Assembly (NCBI GenBank): GCA_947095585.1
Contig: OX352765.1
Span: forward strand, 93,828,965-93,892,964
DNA from: Nephrocerus scutellatus
Taxonomy: Eukaryota; Arthropoda; Insecta; Diptera; Pipunculidae
Length of the DNA stretch: 64,000 nt
Direction: 5' to 3'
Position 1 is the stretch's first letter. Every line of letters begins with the position of its first letter. A model generated the notes under the pieces. That model was given only the letters and a program-made list of their open reading frames with translations, made no database searches and had not been told where the DNA came from. This document shows, one piece after another, positions 37,101-52,100 of this stretch. Position numbers and translations under genes: made by a program.

Positions 37101-40100
37101 GAGAACAACAGTCAATTGAGTGAGGATTTGCATTACATTTTTGGTTCACCTTTTGGCTTTCTTTATCAAAATACTCGTACAATAGAATATAAGGCTATGA
37201 AATTGAAAAGCAACTAGCTGCCACAATCCTTGGAGAGGTGTGTCCGACTTCGCACTTCTTTTTTTAACTTTTCAATATAACTGCTAGTCATACGGCTTTT
37301 CAAATGCGTGTAGTGATATAGTATCGCATGTCATAGCGATCTGTAGATCGCTACTATGCGTAGAGCGTTTCGTATATCTATGTCGTAGCTATGTATAGAT
37401 CAAAGCAATGCGTATGCCTTAGTTAGCTGTAAAATTGAGTAAAAATACAGGAGATTGTAGTAGATTGTTGTTAGTGGAAAAGCAGCCACTATTAGAACAC
37501 TTAGTTGTATAGCGAAAAACCACAGTAGTCTATAGCCAGATTGGTAGTGGCAAGGCTATCCATATTAGACCGCTTTATAGTTGTAAAGCGAGAAAAGACA
37601 ATAGTGTGTAGCTAAAACAGTATTGGAATGTGTATCACTGTAAGACCACTAAGTTGCAAACCAAGAAAAAGCAGTATTTTGTAGCTAAAATGGTAGTTTA
37701 GGTTTTCACTCTCAGACCACTTTGAGTGATAACTTGTCAGCGAGCCCGCAGATTTCCATATAGAGTAATACTCATTACCAAATCAGTCGACAGGGGCACT
37801 CCCCAGGAGGGTGTTATATCGCTGCTGATTATAAACAAGGTCCTCAGTACACTTGACATAGACAGGAGGAAGGCTGTTGCGTACACAGACGACGTGGTGA
37901 TACTTGTGTCGGGATAGTACCTTTCCGTGATCAGTGAGATGATGCAAAAGGCTCTAGGAAATGTTAACTTCTGGGCTACCAGTTGTTGCCAAGGGGTTAA
38001 CTCTGGCAAAACTGAAATGGTACTTTTCACTACTAAGTCCAAAACACCGGACTTTGCTCTGCCCAATCTCAATGGCCAGAGACTTACGCTTGCCTCAGAA
38101 GCAAAATGTCTCCGCGTAATCCTAGACAGGAAACACAACTGTAATTCGAATATAGAATTTAGGGCTAAGAAAGCTTGCATTGCTCTATATATGCCAGCAG
38201 CAAATCCATTGGCAAGAAATGGCTACTGCAGCCTATGATGGCTCTGTGACAGCAATGGTGCGTCCTAATCTTACCTATGGTGCACAGGAGATGTATGCAG
38301 GGCCCCATCTCACAATATCACAAGAGATTGCAGGGTCGGCATATGTGTAGTCAGCCAATCCGTGATCAATGCCATTATTGCAACAAGTAACAGTTCTTAA
38401 CTCGTCGGGCAGTGACTGGCCGAAATGGCTGCGATAACCCAATGCATCATAGACTTGAATAGTTTGGGTGCCAGGACAGAGCGACATTGACGGTAATGAA
38501 AAAGTAGACGTCGTGGCATCACACTGGACATGGACTGCGCTGAGATAGTCCGTCAGGAAACATGTTCTTTCCTTCCTTACCAGCAAAGCCGTTCCTATAA
38601 TAAACGCAAATCCACCGAGCTGATCTCCAGATCTCGGAAAAATATTTCCAGAGTGGCTGCCATAACCACGGGCCACTGGCTGGTGGGCAGCCTCGCAGCC
38701 AAACTGGGAATCGCCCACAATTCCTTTTGCGGGAGCTGCTTAGATGTGAATGAGAAAGAAACTCTCATTCATTTTCTTTGCATTTCCGGTCCTTGCGGCC
38801 TTTCGTTCCCGCAAATTCAGTATTTCCTTCTTTTCTGACCTGAAGGAGCTTTCAGAGTACGGCATCACCGATCTGATATCGTTCCTCAATGCTACAGGTT
38901 GGATATAACTACACACAATGATGTTTCTTTTCGTTCCATTAGGTACCTTGAGGACTGTGGCAGCAAAACGGCGCAGTAAAGCGCTACTTGAAGAGGACTT
39001 GACGACCGCCATCCTACCTACCTAATACTCATTGCAAAGCAAAACTACAGCCAACGCTACAGCTTTTGTAAAGTTCAAGTTAGCACCCTGTGGTCATTAG
39101 GAACTTAATTTAAGAAAAGGAACAAAGGAGATCTTCATGCATATGCTTCTTCAATGCTTGTGAATACAGAAACACTGAAATTTATTCCACGATTTAAAAT
39201 TTAATATCTTTATTGATAAGTACGTCCGAAGATAGGCTGGTTTATTTGAAGGCTTGAGTTGTGTCACGATTAAAAGCGGTTGAGTCGGAGGATAGACGGG
39301 CTACTACGCTGGTGATAATAGCCATATAACAGTGACAAGAAGGCACATTCCTACTACGTCCAAGCAAATCGATAAGCTTTGCGTATTTACGGCACCAAAA
39401 GGTTGAATCGCCTGGATCAGTGTTCTGTCGAGTACCTGCAAGGGAGTCTTGGATGAACAGACCATACAATATAGTTGTAGGGCGATCATACACTATCTAA
39501 ATAGTTGCCAAGTTAGAGGTATTTTGCCACATAAGAGCAGATTTCCACGTTTAATGGGAATTTTTTTTTTTTTTATAATGTACACACGCTAAAGGGGTTT
39601 GCACCCTTATATTGCTTAGCACAGCGTGGGCGTTAGGAAATCAGGTAGAGGAAAAGATGAGATAACTATGCACGCGTGTCTTAAACAACTGCAGATCATA
39701 AAAATGTGGAAACACAGAAGAAAGTGGATGGACTTAATATCACGGTCTTTATATGGCAACCGTTCTTTTTGAGGTATGTTGGATTCGTTTTTCCGAGGAG
39801 TAGCAGTATATTAAGTTAGAATGTGCCCAGCTTTATAAAATTCCCGGATTAACTTTTTTTACTCAGCGCTATTTTTGGTTTATTGTGCGATTTCACGTCT
39901 GTAAGGCCCCAACAATTTGTTTCATATAAAATATCCTGAACATTCAATAGGAATAATGGGTTTAAATTCCTTAATGTAGAAATAAATTGATCAAAATTGC
40001 ATATTTAGAACAAAAAAATAAAAATAAACAGATAACTAACCAATCGCATAACGTAACTCTACGCTAACTGTTGCTTTCATGTCAGTTATCGGTATGACCA

Positions 40101-43100
40101 TTAGTTTCATTAACACACATAATCCTCAGATGAAACGTTCAGAGGAGGACTTTTAGACTTTCAACAATCACACATTTTAAATATTTCTTTCTTGGCCAAG
40201 GACTCACCTCTCTTGGAACTGCGCCAAGGTCGGTTGCATTCTCATCGTCCTTTTGGGACGCTCACATCATGTCGAGTGTATGAAAACAGCTACACAAAAT
40301 GAAAAACTTAAAAACTGTGTTGTCTTTGGGATATTAAATGAAGAAGGAGAACAAAAGAATTGCACTATTTACACGTTTTCTATCTTATTAAAGTTTCCTC
40401 TCCCAGAGTGGACCATCCTTATTGCTGTTTGCTTCTGCACGTTTTGTGTTTAACTTTAACTTATTGCTCCTGTGGAAAAAAAACGAAAACTGAACTAAAG
40501 AAACGACAAACAATCTCACAACTGAAATTTAAAGTTGAAGAAATTCCATATCTAGTTTTTAGTATTACAAGATGTGTGTCTGTGCTGAATATAAAATGTT
40601 CATCATCATTCGAAAAAGGACTAACAAAAAAAAAGAAAACTCTCAAGTTTTAGTAATGTGGTTTCCTAAGTTCAGGACACGAATTCACATGAAAACATAA
40701 TGAAAGCCAAAGGCTAACATTAAGCCCTATTGACAAGCAACCCTGAGAGGCACGCACGCCAATGCCAAGAATTAGAAGTAGACACCAAAATCGGCTACAA
40801 TATGTTTTCGCATGACACAACTACAGAATAGTAGATATGAGATAACATAAAACCCTTTTTTATTACTCTGCACGCTCGTATGACTTGTGTTCGGTCGTTT
40901 TGCAGTAACTTTTATTTATTGCTGGCCTTAGAAGCCAACCAAAACCAACCTCTTCAATTCACATCTCATTCACACGCTTGAATAGCAGAATAAATGAGTG
41001 AGTGGATCTTTGTTTTAGGGCAGTCCTTCTCTCTGGAACGTATGCATAGAAATGGCCTCAATTCTGCGTAATGTGATGGGCTACTTTGGGTCGAAGTAAT
41101 CAACTTGGCTTACGTAAATGTTGAATAATGAATTCGGTAACTAAACGAAGAAGGATGCTTTTGAGGATCTTTGCAATATTTAGTACTCCAAGACCATCCA
41201 AATTCCATTGGTGTCTTTTAATTAAAGCGTCCTTATTATATTTTGACTCGGCAAGAACCTTTCCCGTCTAATTAATTAATAAACAACTGCTTACCATAAT
41301 AAACTCGTCAAGTACAAAATGCCATTCTTCAAGCTCATTTATTGACGATAGATATGCTCCGTGTTGGTTGACTAGCAGAAAACAGAAGGAATTTTACACT
41401 TTCTTTTGACATTTTTCCACTTCGTACAACCCTAATGGAAACTTTGTAATTTCTTACTTTAGTGCAACGTTAAAAAAATGATAAATTGTAGTGTTTTTCA
41501 ATTCCGCTTGTCTAATTTCCATTGATTACTCCGTTGCAATGTCTCCGTGCAAATTGTATTATCCTCGATTGCTCAATAGGAACATTGGTCATTGACATCC
41601 TTTCGCATTTCATTCAGTGTCCCATGTATTATTTAATTGAGCGTAATATCATTAGCGGGTGCAGACAAAGAAAGCCGTAAGCAACGACGAGATAATTAGG
41701 TGCAACAACTTCGACGATATGTATCCTTTGGGGTTCCTTTGAATCCTTTTCGTGTTCACGCTGGCTTATTCCTTCATTTATACTCAATTCAGTTTTTATT
41801 CATTTTATAGATAACGTCTTGGTTTTTTTAGTTCCTCTTACAACTTCATCAAGTGGACATATCCTTCATGTCATTATACAATTACTGCTGCTGCACTTCT
41901 CAAAACCGCCAACTATGTTATCCAATTTCATTGCTGAAAGCAAAATGATGTCCTCATACAGTCGTCATCCAATCGACTATTTTTCCGTCAGTCCATTGAA
42001 GTCATTCTCTCTTTTAATTCTGTTTCACATCATTCGGTGGACACTTCAATAATGTGGTCTGTCCTGCAGTGCGATTCATTAGCTTAAAAGTTATTACAGT
42101 GTCTGTCGTCTGAAGGATGTACAAGCATCTCATACTGCCGCTAATGGAAAATCATTGAATCGTGAAGTCATCCACTATTCAGGGGTCTGTTCTCTCTCAT
42201 TGTCTCGTTGGCCATTGATAAGAGCTCCTTACGGTGGGCACTAACCACTGACACGTTGATCAATCTCTAATTATGGACGCATTCATCATTTCTGATGGAG
42301 GAATTGTTCTTTCAGATCCTTGTTTTTTTATTATCTGCTTCCTTATTGTCACTTTTTCAATGTAAATGTCCTTGCAAATTTTTTTTTTAAATCACAAAAA
42401 GAAGATTTATTTTATAAGGGTCGATCGATCGAATCCAATAATCGACCACTAGAACCTAAGTAACAGATGTATCATATAGACATGGATGCTCAAAAATTAA
42501 AAACTGAAAGACACCAATTTGAAAATAGACCAGTGTAGAGATTTTTTTAAGGAAACCCGTCGTTGGGTCAAAAATTGTGATGATACCATACAAATAACTG
42601 TAAATAATGGGTTTTTCATCTCGGACGCCGTGGAAGTTAGCTACCGAATGTTTGCCTCTTCAACTTTCCTTTACTTGCCATTTCATTATGAGGCGATGAG
42701 GCAATCTTTGGCTCAACTAGGAGTAGTGGTAGTGGTAATATTGCTAAAAATAAACTAATATTGTAGTAAGTCCTGCATAGGCTTTATCAAATTGTCACTT
42801 TTGCTTTTTTCGGAACGGTATTTAATGCTGGAGGGGTTTTTAGCCCATACTTCTTCTTCAGTTATGCTGGTAACGCTGCCATAGTCAAAGGAGATCGCTA
42901 AATGTTGACTGACTTTTTTGGGATAAATTGGAAGAGGTAGACTTGGAGCATATATGGTTTAAACATTACGGTGCCATATGCCACACATCTGGCCAAGCAA
43001 TCGTGTTATTGATGTCGAAGTTCGGTGATGGTGCTATCTCCAGATGTGGAACAATCAATTGGCCGCCTCTTTCGTGTGATTTGATGCCTCTGGACTTTTG

Positions 43101-46100
43101 TTTTTGAAACTATGTCAAGTCCACGATCTATACCAATAAACCAAAGACTTTAGAAGATCTCAGAACCAACGTTAAACGCATTTTATGCAGGCATTTCCGG
43201 AAGCTGAAAAAATAGCGAAGATAAATCATCGACCAAATTTGTTGGATATGCCATTCATACAGGAGAGGACATTTCACCTTCAAAGTAACAGCATATCCGT
43301 TCGTTGTCGCTTGGTTTAAATGATGCGTACACAGCCTGTATACAGCAGGGTCAGTCAGTGTCACTTGGTTGACTTTCTCCTTAGGGATTTGTCAGTCGAA
43401 ATTGCCCACACAAAATTAGTTGATGTACTGATTGATACGCCGGTTGATAGCTTCAATTCGGTATCGGTGAGACTTCCGTTAGTTAGTATAGACCGGTTGG
43501 GAAGTATAATCCCCGTCAAGCGAGAAAAAAAATTATTTCAAAATGACGACTGAAGAAAATATTTTATTTGGTCTAAGACCAACAGTTTTCTTAAAAAAAC
43601 TTAAAAAAAAATGGTTAGCGCCATTGACCGATTGTGCAACTTTGATGTCTGCTTTATCAGGGTATTTGCGAGAGTATGTAAAAGTGCAGCCACTATAGTA
43701 ATACGTGTTTTTATCTATATATTTTATACTATGTTATCCATATTTTTAGTATCTACCTTAACAGCTTACGAATGTAAATATCCTCATCCCATATATGGTA
43801 TTACAGAAATTTTGTTGAAGTTTGAGAACAACTATACCTTCACGTTGAAATTCGTCTAAAAAAAATATTTATAATTTTTTGTTGTTTCGATTGATTTCCC
43901 TTCCAGATCTTCCCTTTTCATCCTCCAAATCAACATATCTTAATACCAACTGTACAAATGATCAGACAATACTTTTAGAGCCAGGATGTGAAATTACAAA
44001 TAAACGATGCCAATGTTGGCCCAGGTTGCACGTCTGTAGGGATGATCGGCCGTCGGACATACGATGGCATTTCAGAACATTAGAGGTAAGTCAATAATAG
44101 CCGCGTTCGATTGGACTGAAATCACTGAATTAGTAGCTGTATCTGAAGTAACAGAAGTGCAGAGACTGTTCGATTTACAACTCTTCACTTCAGTTAAAAA
44201 TTGGGCGAAATTGGGCAACTCAAGTAAGTAAGTGAAGAGGTGTTTTGCTCGTCTAGTTACTTCAGATACTTCAGATGATGAAGAGTACCAATCGAACAGT
44301 CTCTTCACTTCAGTAGCTCAATTTAAGTGAAGAGTCGCTTAATTAACTGAAGTGAAGAGCTGTACTCTTCAGTCCAATCGAACGCGGCTAATGCTCCCCG
44401 ATATCTACATAACTTAACATTTGATCAGTTGGAATAACAGATATTTGTCTTTTTCTTGTTCTTTGAATTTCACTCCTCAGGACTGCCAACTTAATTTACA
44501 AAATTTAATAAAAATCGAAATGGACTTCGATGAGGACTACACCGTCTCGCCGATTGGTTTCACATATAAGAAACTCCGAAGGAAGAGGAGAACATTGCGG
44601 AAAAGAAGGTGCGTAATTTGCTCGGTGGAGGGTGGAGGGTGGTTACGTAATTGTATTTTCGGCCTAATTGAAAATGTTCCTGTCAAATAGTAACACGTTA
44701 CGCGAAAAATAACAGTGAGCAGGATTATTTTGGCGTCTAAACAAAAACTCTTTTCGCAATTCAAGTGCATCCTGTTGGCACTGCCAAAGGTGACACCAGC
44801 GAACCACGTTCGAAACTTGACACAATATTGCGGAAAATGAAAGGAAAAGTAGTTGGCAATGAGAACGTCGAGATAGGAAACACCAAAGGCTAAGGCGCTG
44901 AAGTGTTTTCGTCCCCTCAAAGGACGTATGTGTATGCAACTTGTTGAGCAATTACGTGCCCGTAATAAGGAAGCGTGTGCACGACAACTGTTTCTAAAGG
45001 CGTAGTACTCGTAGCTTAGAGTGCATTATGTAAGAGTGGTTTAGGCTGGCTTAAGCGTATTGAGCTGAACTTTCTCTTACTACGCAAACCACGCAATAAT
45101 ACTTCAAGTGGTTGCCAAAAACAACGCTCCATAGAAGTATAATAAGTGTGGTACGAGTATAGCCGTATGGCCTGAAAGTTTCTACCAGTTACCTTTGTAT
45201 AGAAATTTGAAGATTTTTCGCTGGTACAGACGGTTTGCGAGTTGAAAACGCAATGATAACGGATAATTAATTAATTGATCATTTCTGTACACAAATGGAC
45301 ACATATGGGTAATAACAGTTAATTTTAATGACATCTAGAGAACCCATTTGGCAAAATAAATTGTTTGCCAATGCATGCAGACTGCCTGTGCGCATCATAG
45401 TGTACTTTTCTTTATCTAAATTGTTCCTTTGACCTCAATCTAAGTGCGGTGTATCTGTTTGTTCGCGTTCGATCTGAGCATTTTGAACATTTTCAAAACA
45501 ACTCGCCACGCGGGTGTCTGTGTGTGTGGTCGATGAGCCATGTGTTCCGGTTCTTGGCCTTTGGGGTGCACTTTGTAAAATGATTGGAATTCGAGTTGCG
45601 TTGCGCCGCATACGGCATATACCGCCATCGACGACAACATCCGCCTTCGGTTGCTGGACCATTGTCCGAATAATGTCGATTTTCCATTTTCTCTGCTCAA
45701 TTATTGCAGATGGGAATCCCATATGAACTCAGCTACAAAGTATCAGCCAGCATTCATTCACTTCGGTTTTGATGAACTTCTGAACCAACCAGCATTTTTG
45801 CAAAAGTGACCACTTGACGACGATTGCTTATGTGAATTATGACGACCTCACTGATGGAACTGCCTCCAAATATGAATTTCTTTGAACGAGTGTCATAAGT
45901 ATTTTAATGCGGGTGACGATCATTTTAAAGTGAATGTGGATGTGACGTGGTGGTCAGCCATCAGCAGAATAGGGCGAATAACCCAGAATGCATCAGAATT
46001 GCAGGTGGCCGTAACTATCTCTGACTGGTGGAAGTTCGATCAAACCTCCACGTGGTTAGGCTAGTCCCTTCAAAGTAAGGTTGATGCGAGGCCAATATTC

Positions 46101-49100
46101 TCGCCCGTAAACAACTTTTTTACGGAATCCCAAATCAGCCTCGGATACACTGATGAACAACGACGACCGCCGCAACGAAAATGGCTAAACGATTTACGAA
46201 TTTTCTCCAGAAACTCACGCTACCTCTATAGATCTCGAGCTGCACAGCAGCTAGCCGATATCCTGTCCAAATATAATGCTGACATAACAGCAATTCAAGA
46301 GATGCGGTAGACGGGTATTGGTGTCTTACAAAAATCAGAATATGACATATATTACAGCATATACTCGGGGTGGGGTTTCTAGTCAGCAAAATAATGACAC
46401 CCACCGTTATCGGCTTTAAAGCAGCAAATGAACGGCTATGCACCCTTTGCGTGCAGGACAGATTGAAAAACATAAGCCTCATAAACGTTCACACACCTAC
46501 AGAGGATTCCCCAGATGATGAAAAAGAAGAATTCTTGGAATCAGTCGAACGGAAACTCCATGCCTGTCCTCAATATGCCGTATAAATCATTCTGGGGGAT
46601 ATGAATACCAAAATAGGTAGGGAGCCAGTATTCAGGCAGTACATTGGTACCAATAGGTTACACGAGAACCCCAATGACAATGGACAACGAGTCATAGAGA
46701 TGGCAGCAAGCAATAATTTGGTTGTTGCGAGTACAACCTTTACGCGTAAATATACCCACAAAGCCAGCTGGGTATCTCCTGATGGAGCCACTCGTAACCA
46801 GATAGACCAAGTATTGATGTGACGGTACGAACGTACCGAGGTGCCAACGTCAACTCGGACCACTATCTTGTTGGTATGGTGCTCCAAGCGCGGATTGCAT
46901 CATTGCATCAAAGCCAGCATCCACGAATCAGATTCGAGTCAACACGGCTGCCCTTCGCAACGAAGAGACCAGCAACAAGTACTGTCAAGGACTCGCCCTA
47001 AATGCAGGGAGAGAAGAGAAATCGACACGACAGTAGTAAAAATACTGTCATTAGTACTGCTGACCCCATCTTAGGCAGTAGTCGTAGAAATCGGAACGAC
47101 TGGTTCGATGACGAATGTAAGCTAGCGACTGAACGTAAGAATGTTGCGTACCGAGCAATGCAACCATCTAATAGAACGCGGGCGAAGTTGAATATAAAGA
47201 GCTCAGAAGATATGAAAAAACAGTTCACCGGCGAAAGTAAGCAGTCTGGGAGAAGTATCTCGTCCTCGAACTAGAACAGTACAGAGAGCGAGGACCGCAC
47301 CAGGCGCGGAAGTTCTACCAAAGAGTCCGCGTTATGACGCACTATACACCGCGTTGCACAAGAGGGTAATCTGATCGCCGATCTTAAAGGCATCTTAGAG
47401 CGATGGGAAGAGCACTTTCATGAGTTGCTAAATGGCCAGCTTTGCATGGAACCAGAAATACGCGCACGGTTGCTCAAAGCCAATGAAGCCTACTATAGTT
47501 TGTCAAGACTCTTCAAATCCAGGAACTTCACCATAACATCCAAGCTGCTGGTGTATAAGAAAATGGTCATACCAGGACTTACATATGGATCCGAGACTTC
47601 GGTGCTTAGCATAAAGCATTCTGACCACTTAGCCGCATTCGAGAGAAAATTCTTACGGAAAATTGTTGGCCCCGTATGCGAGGAAGGACGATTCCGGAGA
47701 TGAGGTCTACGAGCGTTACCGCAATGTCGACATCGTAAAGAGTATTAAGCTCGGTACTCTCCAGTGGGCAGGACATCTGACTCGCATGAGCGAAGATGAT
47801 CCATAACGCAAACTTCTTTGCGGTAGGATTTATGGAACACGACAGCGAGGCAGGCCAAGCCTATGGAATAATGGCGTAGATCAGGACGCCCAGAGGATAG
47901 GGATGTAAAACTGGATGACATCGGCTGGAAATCGGGACCGGTGGAGATATTTTTTGTGGGAGGCCAGGACCGGACATCGGTTGTAGAGCCAAATATGATG
48001 ATGATAGTGTAAAGAGAAGTCATTAGCTAATCTTTTGCCGTTTGAATAATTTACATTGCTCTCTCAGGAATGTAGTAAGCATGGCACAAACGAACAGCGC
48101 TGTAGGTCAATGGGCCCAGATTGACTTTGGAAATATAGAAAATGTCAAAAGAATGTAAAGCATTCCTTTGTTATGCTGGCAGGCATCACTTTATTTCTTA
48201 GAGGACTACAGGCTGGCGAACGTTAAAATTGCCTGGAAAATATGCATATAAAGGAATCCAGGTGTTTCGTCGCAGTCACACTTAAGAAGATGTTTTTTTT
48301 TATTTGCAACACATGTGACCATCTTGCACACTTTCGATTCTACCTCCACCTTCTAGAGGAGAAAATTCCAAACTAAATGTACACCCGAATTTACCTGCAG
48401 CATATGTTGATAGGAATGTGTGTGGGATCCATCAAGCTGGGTGCTACGTCATTAATGTATTTCTGAATTGTTTCTAATTTTGCATTGAAACCCACCCACC
48501 CACATTGTCCCGGTTGGTTACAGTGCTTTTGATTTTTGTTTTCAATTTCAAAAATTATTTCCAGGTTTCTTAAAACAAAATATGACTTCGTCACTGTACC
48601 GCTTCTGTCGATGATGATGACGTTCAAATGAAAATCATCGAGCAACGGAGCAAGAAACAGTCTCTGTTACTGTCTGCCCGTTGACTTTGTCTTACGTCAA
48701 CCGAGTTTCGTGTGCGTTGTTTACAAAGTGACGCATTGGATTTATTATCCACAAAAAGACGATTTGTTTACTCGCTCGAAGCACTACATTAGGGCGGATT
48801 TAAAACTTCTGCTACCCATTTACTACTCGAAAATGTTTTGTTGAGCACTCGAAACTAAGTACGGCAACTATCAGCATCGTATCGTATCTTATTTAGGTGT
48901 TTCCAAAACTGTAACAAGGTGCACGGTGTACCTGCTCCAATGTTAAGTGGGTCGCTGATTTTCAATTATCTGCTGACATTTTTCTTAATATCATTAATAA
49001 ACAAAAGAAACAACGACTTTTTCTTTCATCAGCACAGGACAGAAGTCCAATGGCAATTTTCCAGGATAAAGCCAAAAAACGAAACGAAGGATGGTGCAGG

Positions 49101-52100
49101 TGAATTGAAAATGCGCGCAGTTCAGCGTGACTTTCACTTCACTTCTATCCCACCTTGTGTAGGGCACTGAGGCACTGGGGCTTATCGTGCAACGTCATGC
49201 AATCACCACATAATACCCACGTTTACATGCTCGTAAATAGATGTGTGTGTGTGTGTGTGTGTATGTACTACAATATGCACATGAAGACAAAAACGTTCCC
49301 AAATTGGAAATTCTGTAATGGATGGAGCTCGCTGGCGATGATAGCGATTTGGTTGAGGGACACCGTTGCTTGGTTGGCACTCAGCCAATCCACTAACATG
49401 CAAAAATTCTTAAAAATAGCACCAGTAGTGGATTTCAGTGAAAACCAGAGACAAACAACAAAAACAACAACAACATCAAAGCGCCGAAATCAAATTAAAG
49501 AGCTTTTTCCCCAGAGCCACCTGAAGTAAGTAGAATGCGAAGCACACGGCGATGGTTATTTATCGCCATAGCTTCGCAGGAGAGTCGCCACTTACTCGTA
49601 CATTTTGACGGTGGTGGGAACTCGAAGGCTGGGTCGTTCACTGCACTTCTACATTTCGATATCCATTTCATGAACGAGACGCGCTCACGCTCAACCTTCA
49701 CCACCGCTTCCGGCTCTGGCTGCAGCACATCCGTTCAATTTTCCAAATACTCTAAAATAATCCCACCGGAGAGTACTCGGACACTTGTTCCTTACATAAT
49801 TTATTGCAGGAAAATCTATCCTCTTTGCCGTAGACGAACCTTTGGCATTGAAATGCTCTCATACTGCAGGCATTAATTGTTCTTCCCTCCATGGCGAGGA
49901 GGACCAGTTCGAGTTTTTATTTTTAAATAAAATATGCATCGATTTTAGCCGACATGCCATCCTTTAGCACAGTTGTTTCTGGTCTCATGTCTTCTACGTG
50001 AGCTAAAACACTGGTATTTAAAGAAAGCACATTAGGACGTAAATCATATCGATAACTGCAGTTGATGTTAGTTACTATAAGGAGTTATATTTAAGTTCGC
50101 ATAAAAAGGGTGCGATTGAAAGACTAAGGTTGGAATAACTTTTTTTATTGTAAGGTAATCCTTTTCAAGCTGACGCTGCATTAAATTTTATATGGAATGC
50201 TGTTAAGCAATTTTTGGAGCTGTTTGATGATAATCCTGCAAGACTTTAACAATGCCTTCAGGCCTTTTTCGCATTTATATGATCTGCAATCGTTTAAGAC
50301 ATCTCATCTTTTCCTCTCCCTAATTTCCTAACGCCCACGCTGTTTTTTGTTATTGGATGTTGGATGTTGTATGTTCGATGTTTGATGTTCGATGTTGGAT
50401 TTTGGATGTTCGATGTTGGATGTTGGATGTTTTATGTTGGATGTTCGATGTTTGATGTTCGATGTTGAATGTTCGATGTTCGATGTTGAACGTTCGATGT
50501 TGGATGTTGGATGTTGGATGTTCGATGTTGGATGTTCGATGTTGGATGTTCGATGTTGGATGTTGGATGTTGTATGTTGTATGTTGGATGTTCGATGTTG
50601 TATGTTGGATGTTGGATGTTTTATGTTTTATGTTGGATGTTCGATGTTGAATGTTGGATGTTCGATGTTGAATGTTGGATGTTGGATGTTCGATGTTGGA
50701 TGTTGGATGTTTTATGTTGGATGTTCGATGTTTGATGTTCGATGTTGAATGTTCGATGTTGAATGTTCGATGTTGGATTTTGGATGTTCGAGTTGGATTT
50801 TGGATCTTCGAGTTGGATTTTGGATGTTGGATGTTCGATGTTGGATGTTGTATGTTGGATGTTGGATGTTGTATGTTGGATGTTCGATGTTTGATGTGCG
50901 ATGTTGAATGTTGGATGTTCGATGTTGAATGTTGGATGTTGGATGTTCGATGTTTGATTTTGGATGTTCGATGTTCGATGTTGGATGTTCGATGTTCGAT
51001 GTTGGATGTTCGATATTCGATGTTCGATGTTGAATGTTGGATGTTGGTATTCGATGTTGGATTTTGGTATTCGATGTTGGATTTTGTATGTTCGATGTTG
51101 GATGTTCGATTGATGTTCGATGTTGAATGTTAGATGTTGTATGTTGGATGTCGTATTTTCGATGTTGGATGTTAGATGTTGTATGTTGGATGTTGTGTGT
51201 TGGATGTTCGATGTTGGATGTTCGATGTTCGCTGTTGGATTTTCAATGTTGGATGTTGTAAGTTGTACGCTGGATGTTGTATGTTCGATGTTCGATGTTG
51301 GATGTTCGATATTCGATGTTGGATGTTCGATCCATGTTCGATGTTGAATGTTAGATGTTGGATGTTGTATGTTGTAGGTTGGATGTTCGATATTTGATGT
51401 TCGATGTTTGATGTTGGATGTTGGATGTTGTATGTTGGATGTTCGATGTTGGATGTTGGATGTTCGATCTTTTATGTTGGATGTTCGATGTTCGATGTTG
51501 GATGTTTGATGTTGTATGTTGTATATTGGATGTTCGATGTTGGATGTTCGAGGTTCGATGTTGAATGTTGGATGTTCGATGTTGAATGTTGGATGTTGGA
51601 GGTTCGATGTTCGATGTTGTATGTTGGATGTTTGATATTTGATGTTCGATGTTGGATGTTGGATGTTGGATGTTCGATGTTGGATGTTGGATGTTGTGTG
51701 TTGGATGTTCGATGTTGGATGTTCGATGTTCGCAGTTGGATTTTCAATGTTGGATGTTGTAAGTTGTATGTTGGATGTTGTATGTTCGATGTTCGATGTT
51801 GGATGTTCGATATTCGATGTTGGATGTTCGATCGATGTTCGATGTTGAATGTTAGATGTTGGATGTTGTATGTTGTAGGTTGGATGTTCGATATTTGATG
51901 TTCGATGTTTGATGTTGGATGTTTGATGTTGGATGTTTGATGTTGTATGTTGGATGTTCGATGTTGGATGTTGGATGTTCGATCTTTTATGTTGGATGTT
52001 CGATGTTCGATGTTGGATGTTTGATGTTGTATGTTGTATATTGGATGTTCGATGTTCGATGTTGGATGTTGAATGTTGGATGTTCGATGTTGAATGTTGG

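Larger units (their letters stand above)
28330..43906 (+). other. Intron 2 of the CRIM1-like gene (15.6 kb)
   Basis: Defined by the donor after exon 2 and the acceptor before exon 3. It contains LINE pieces in both strands, a 147-bp satellite, and a mariner remnant. The stretches 28330-28970, 31000-33610, 36010-37480, 39030-39560 and 39760-42820 hold nothing I could identify. Confidence 0.75.

Noticed and set aside
38275..38718. 147-codon minus-strand frame
   Set aside because: The + strand carries recognisable LINE text (WVPGQSDIDGN, TGHWLVGS) over the same bases.
49535..49876. 113-codon + strand frame starting with ATG
   Set aside because: No recognisable motif, no promoter or poly(A) context, and it lies in an intron; length is compatible with chance.
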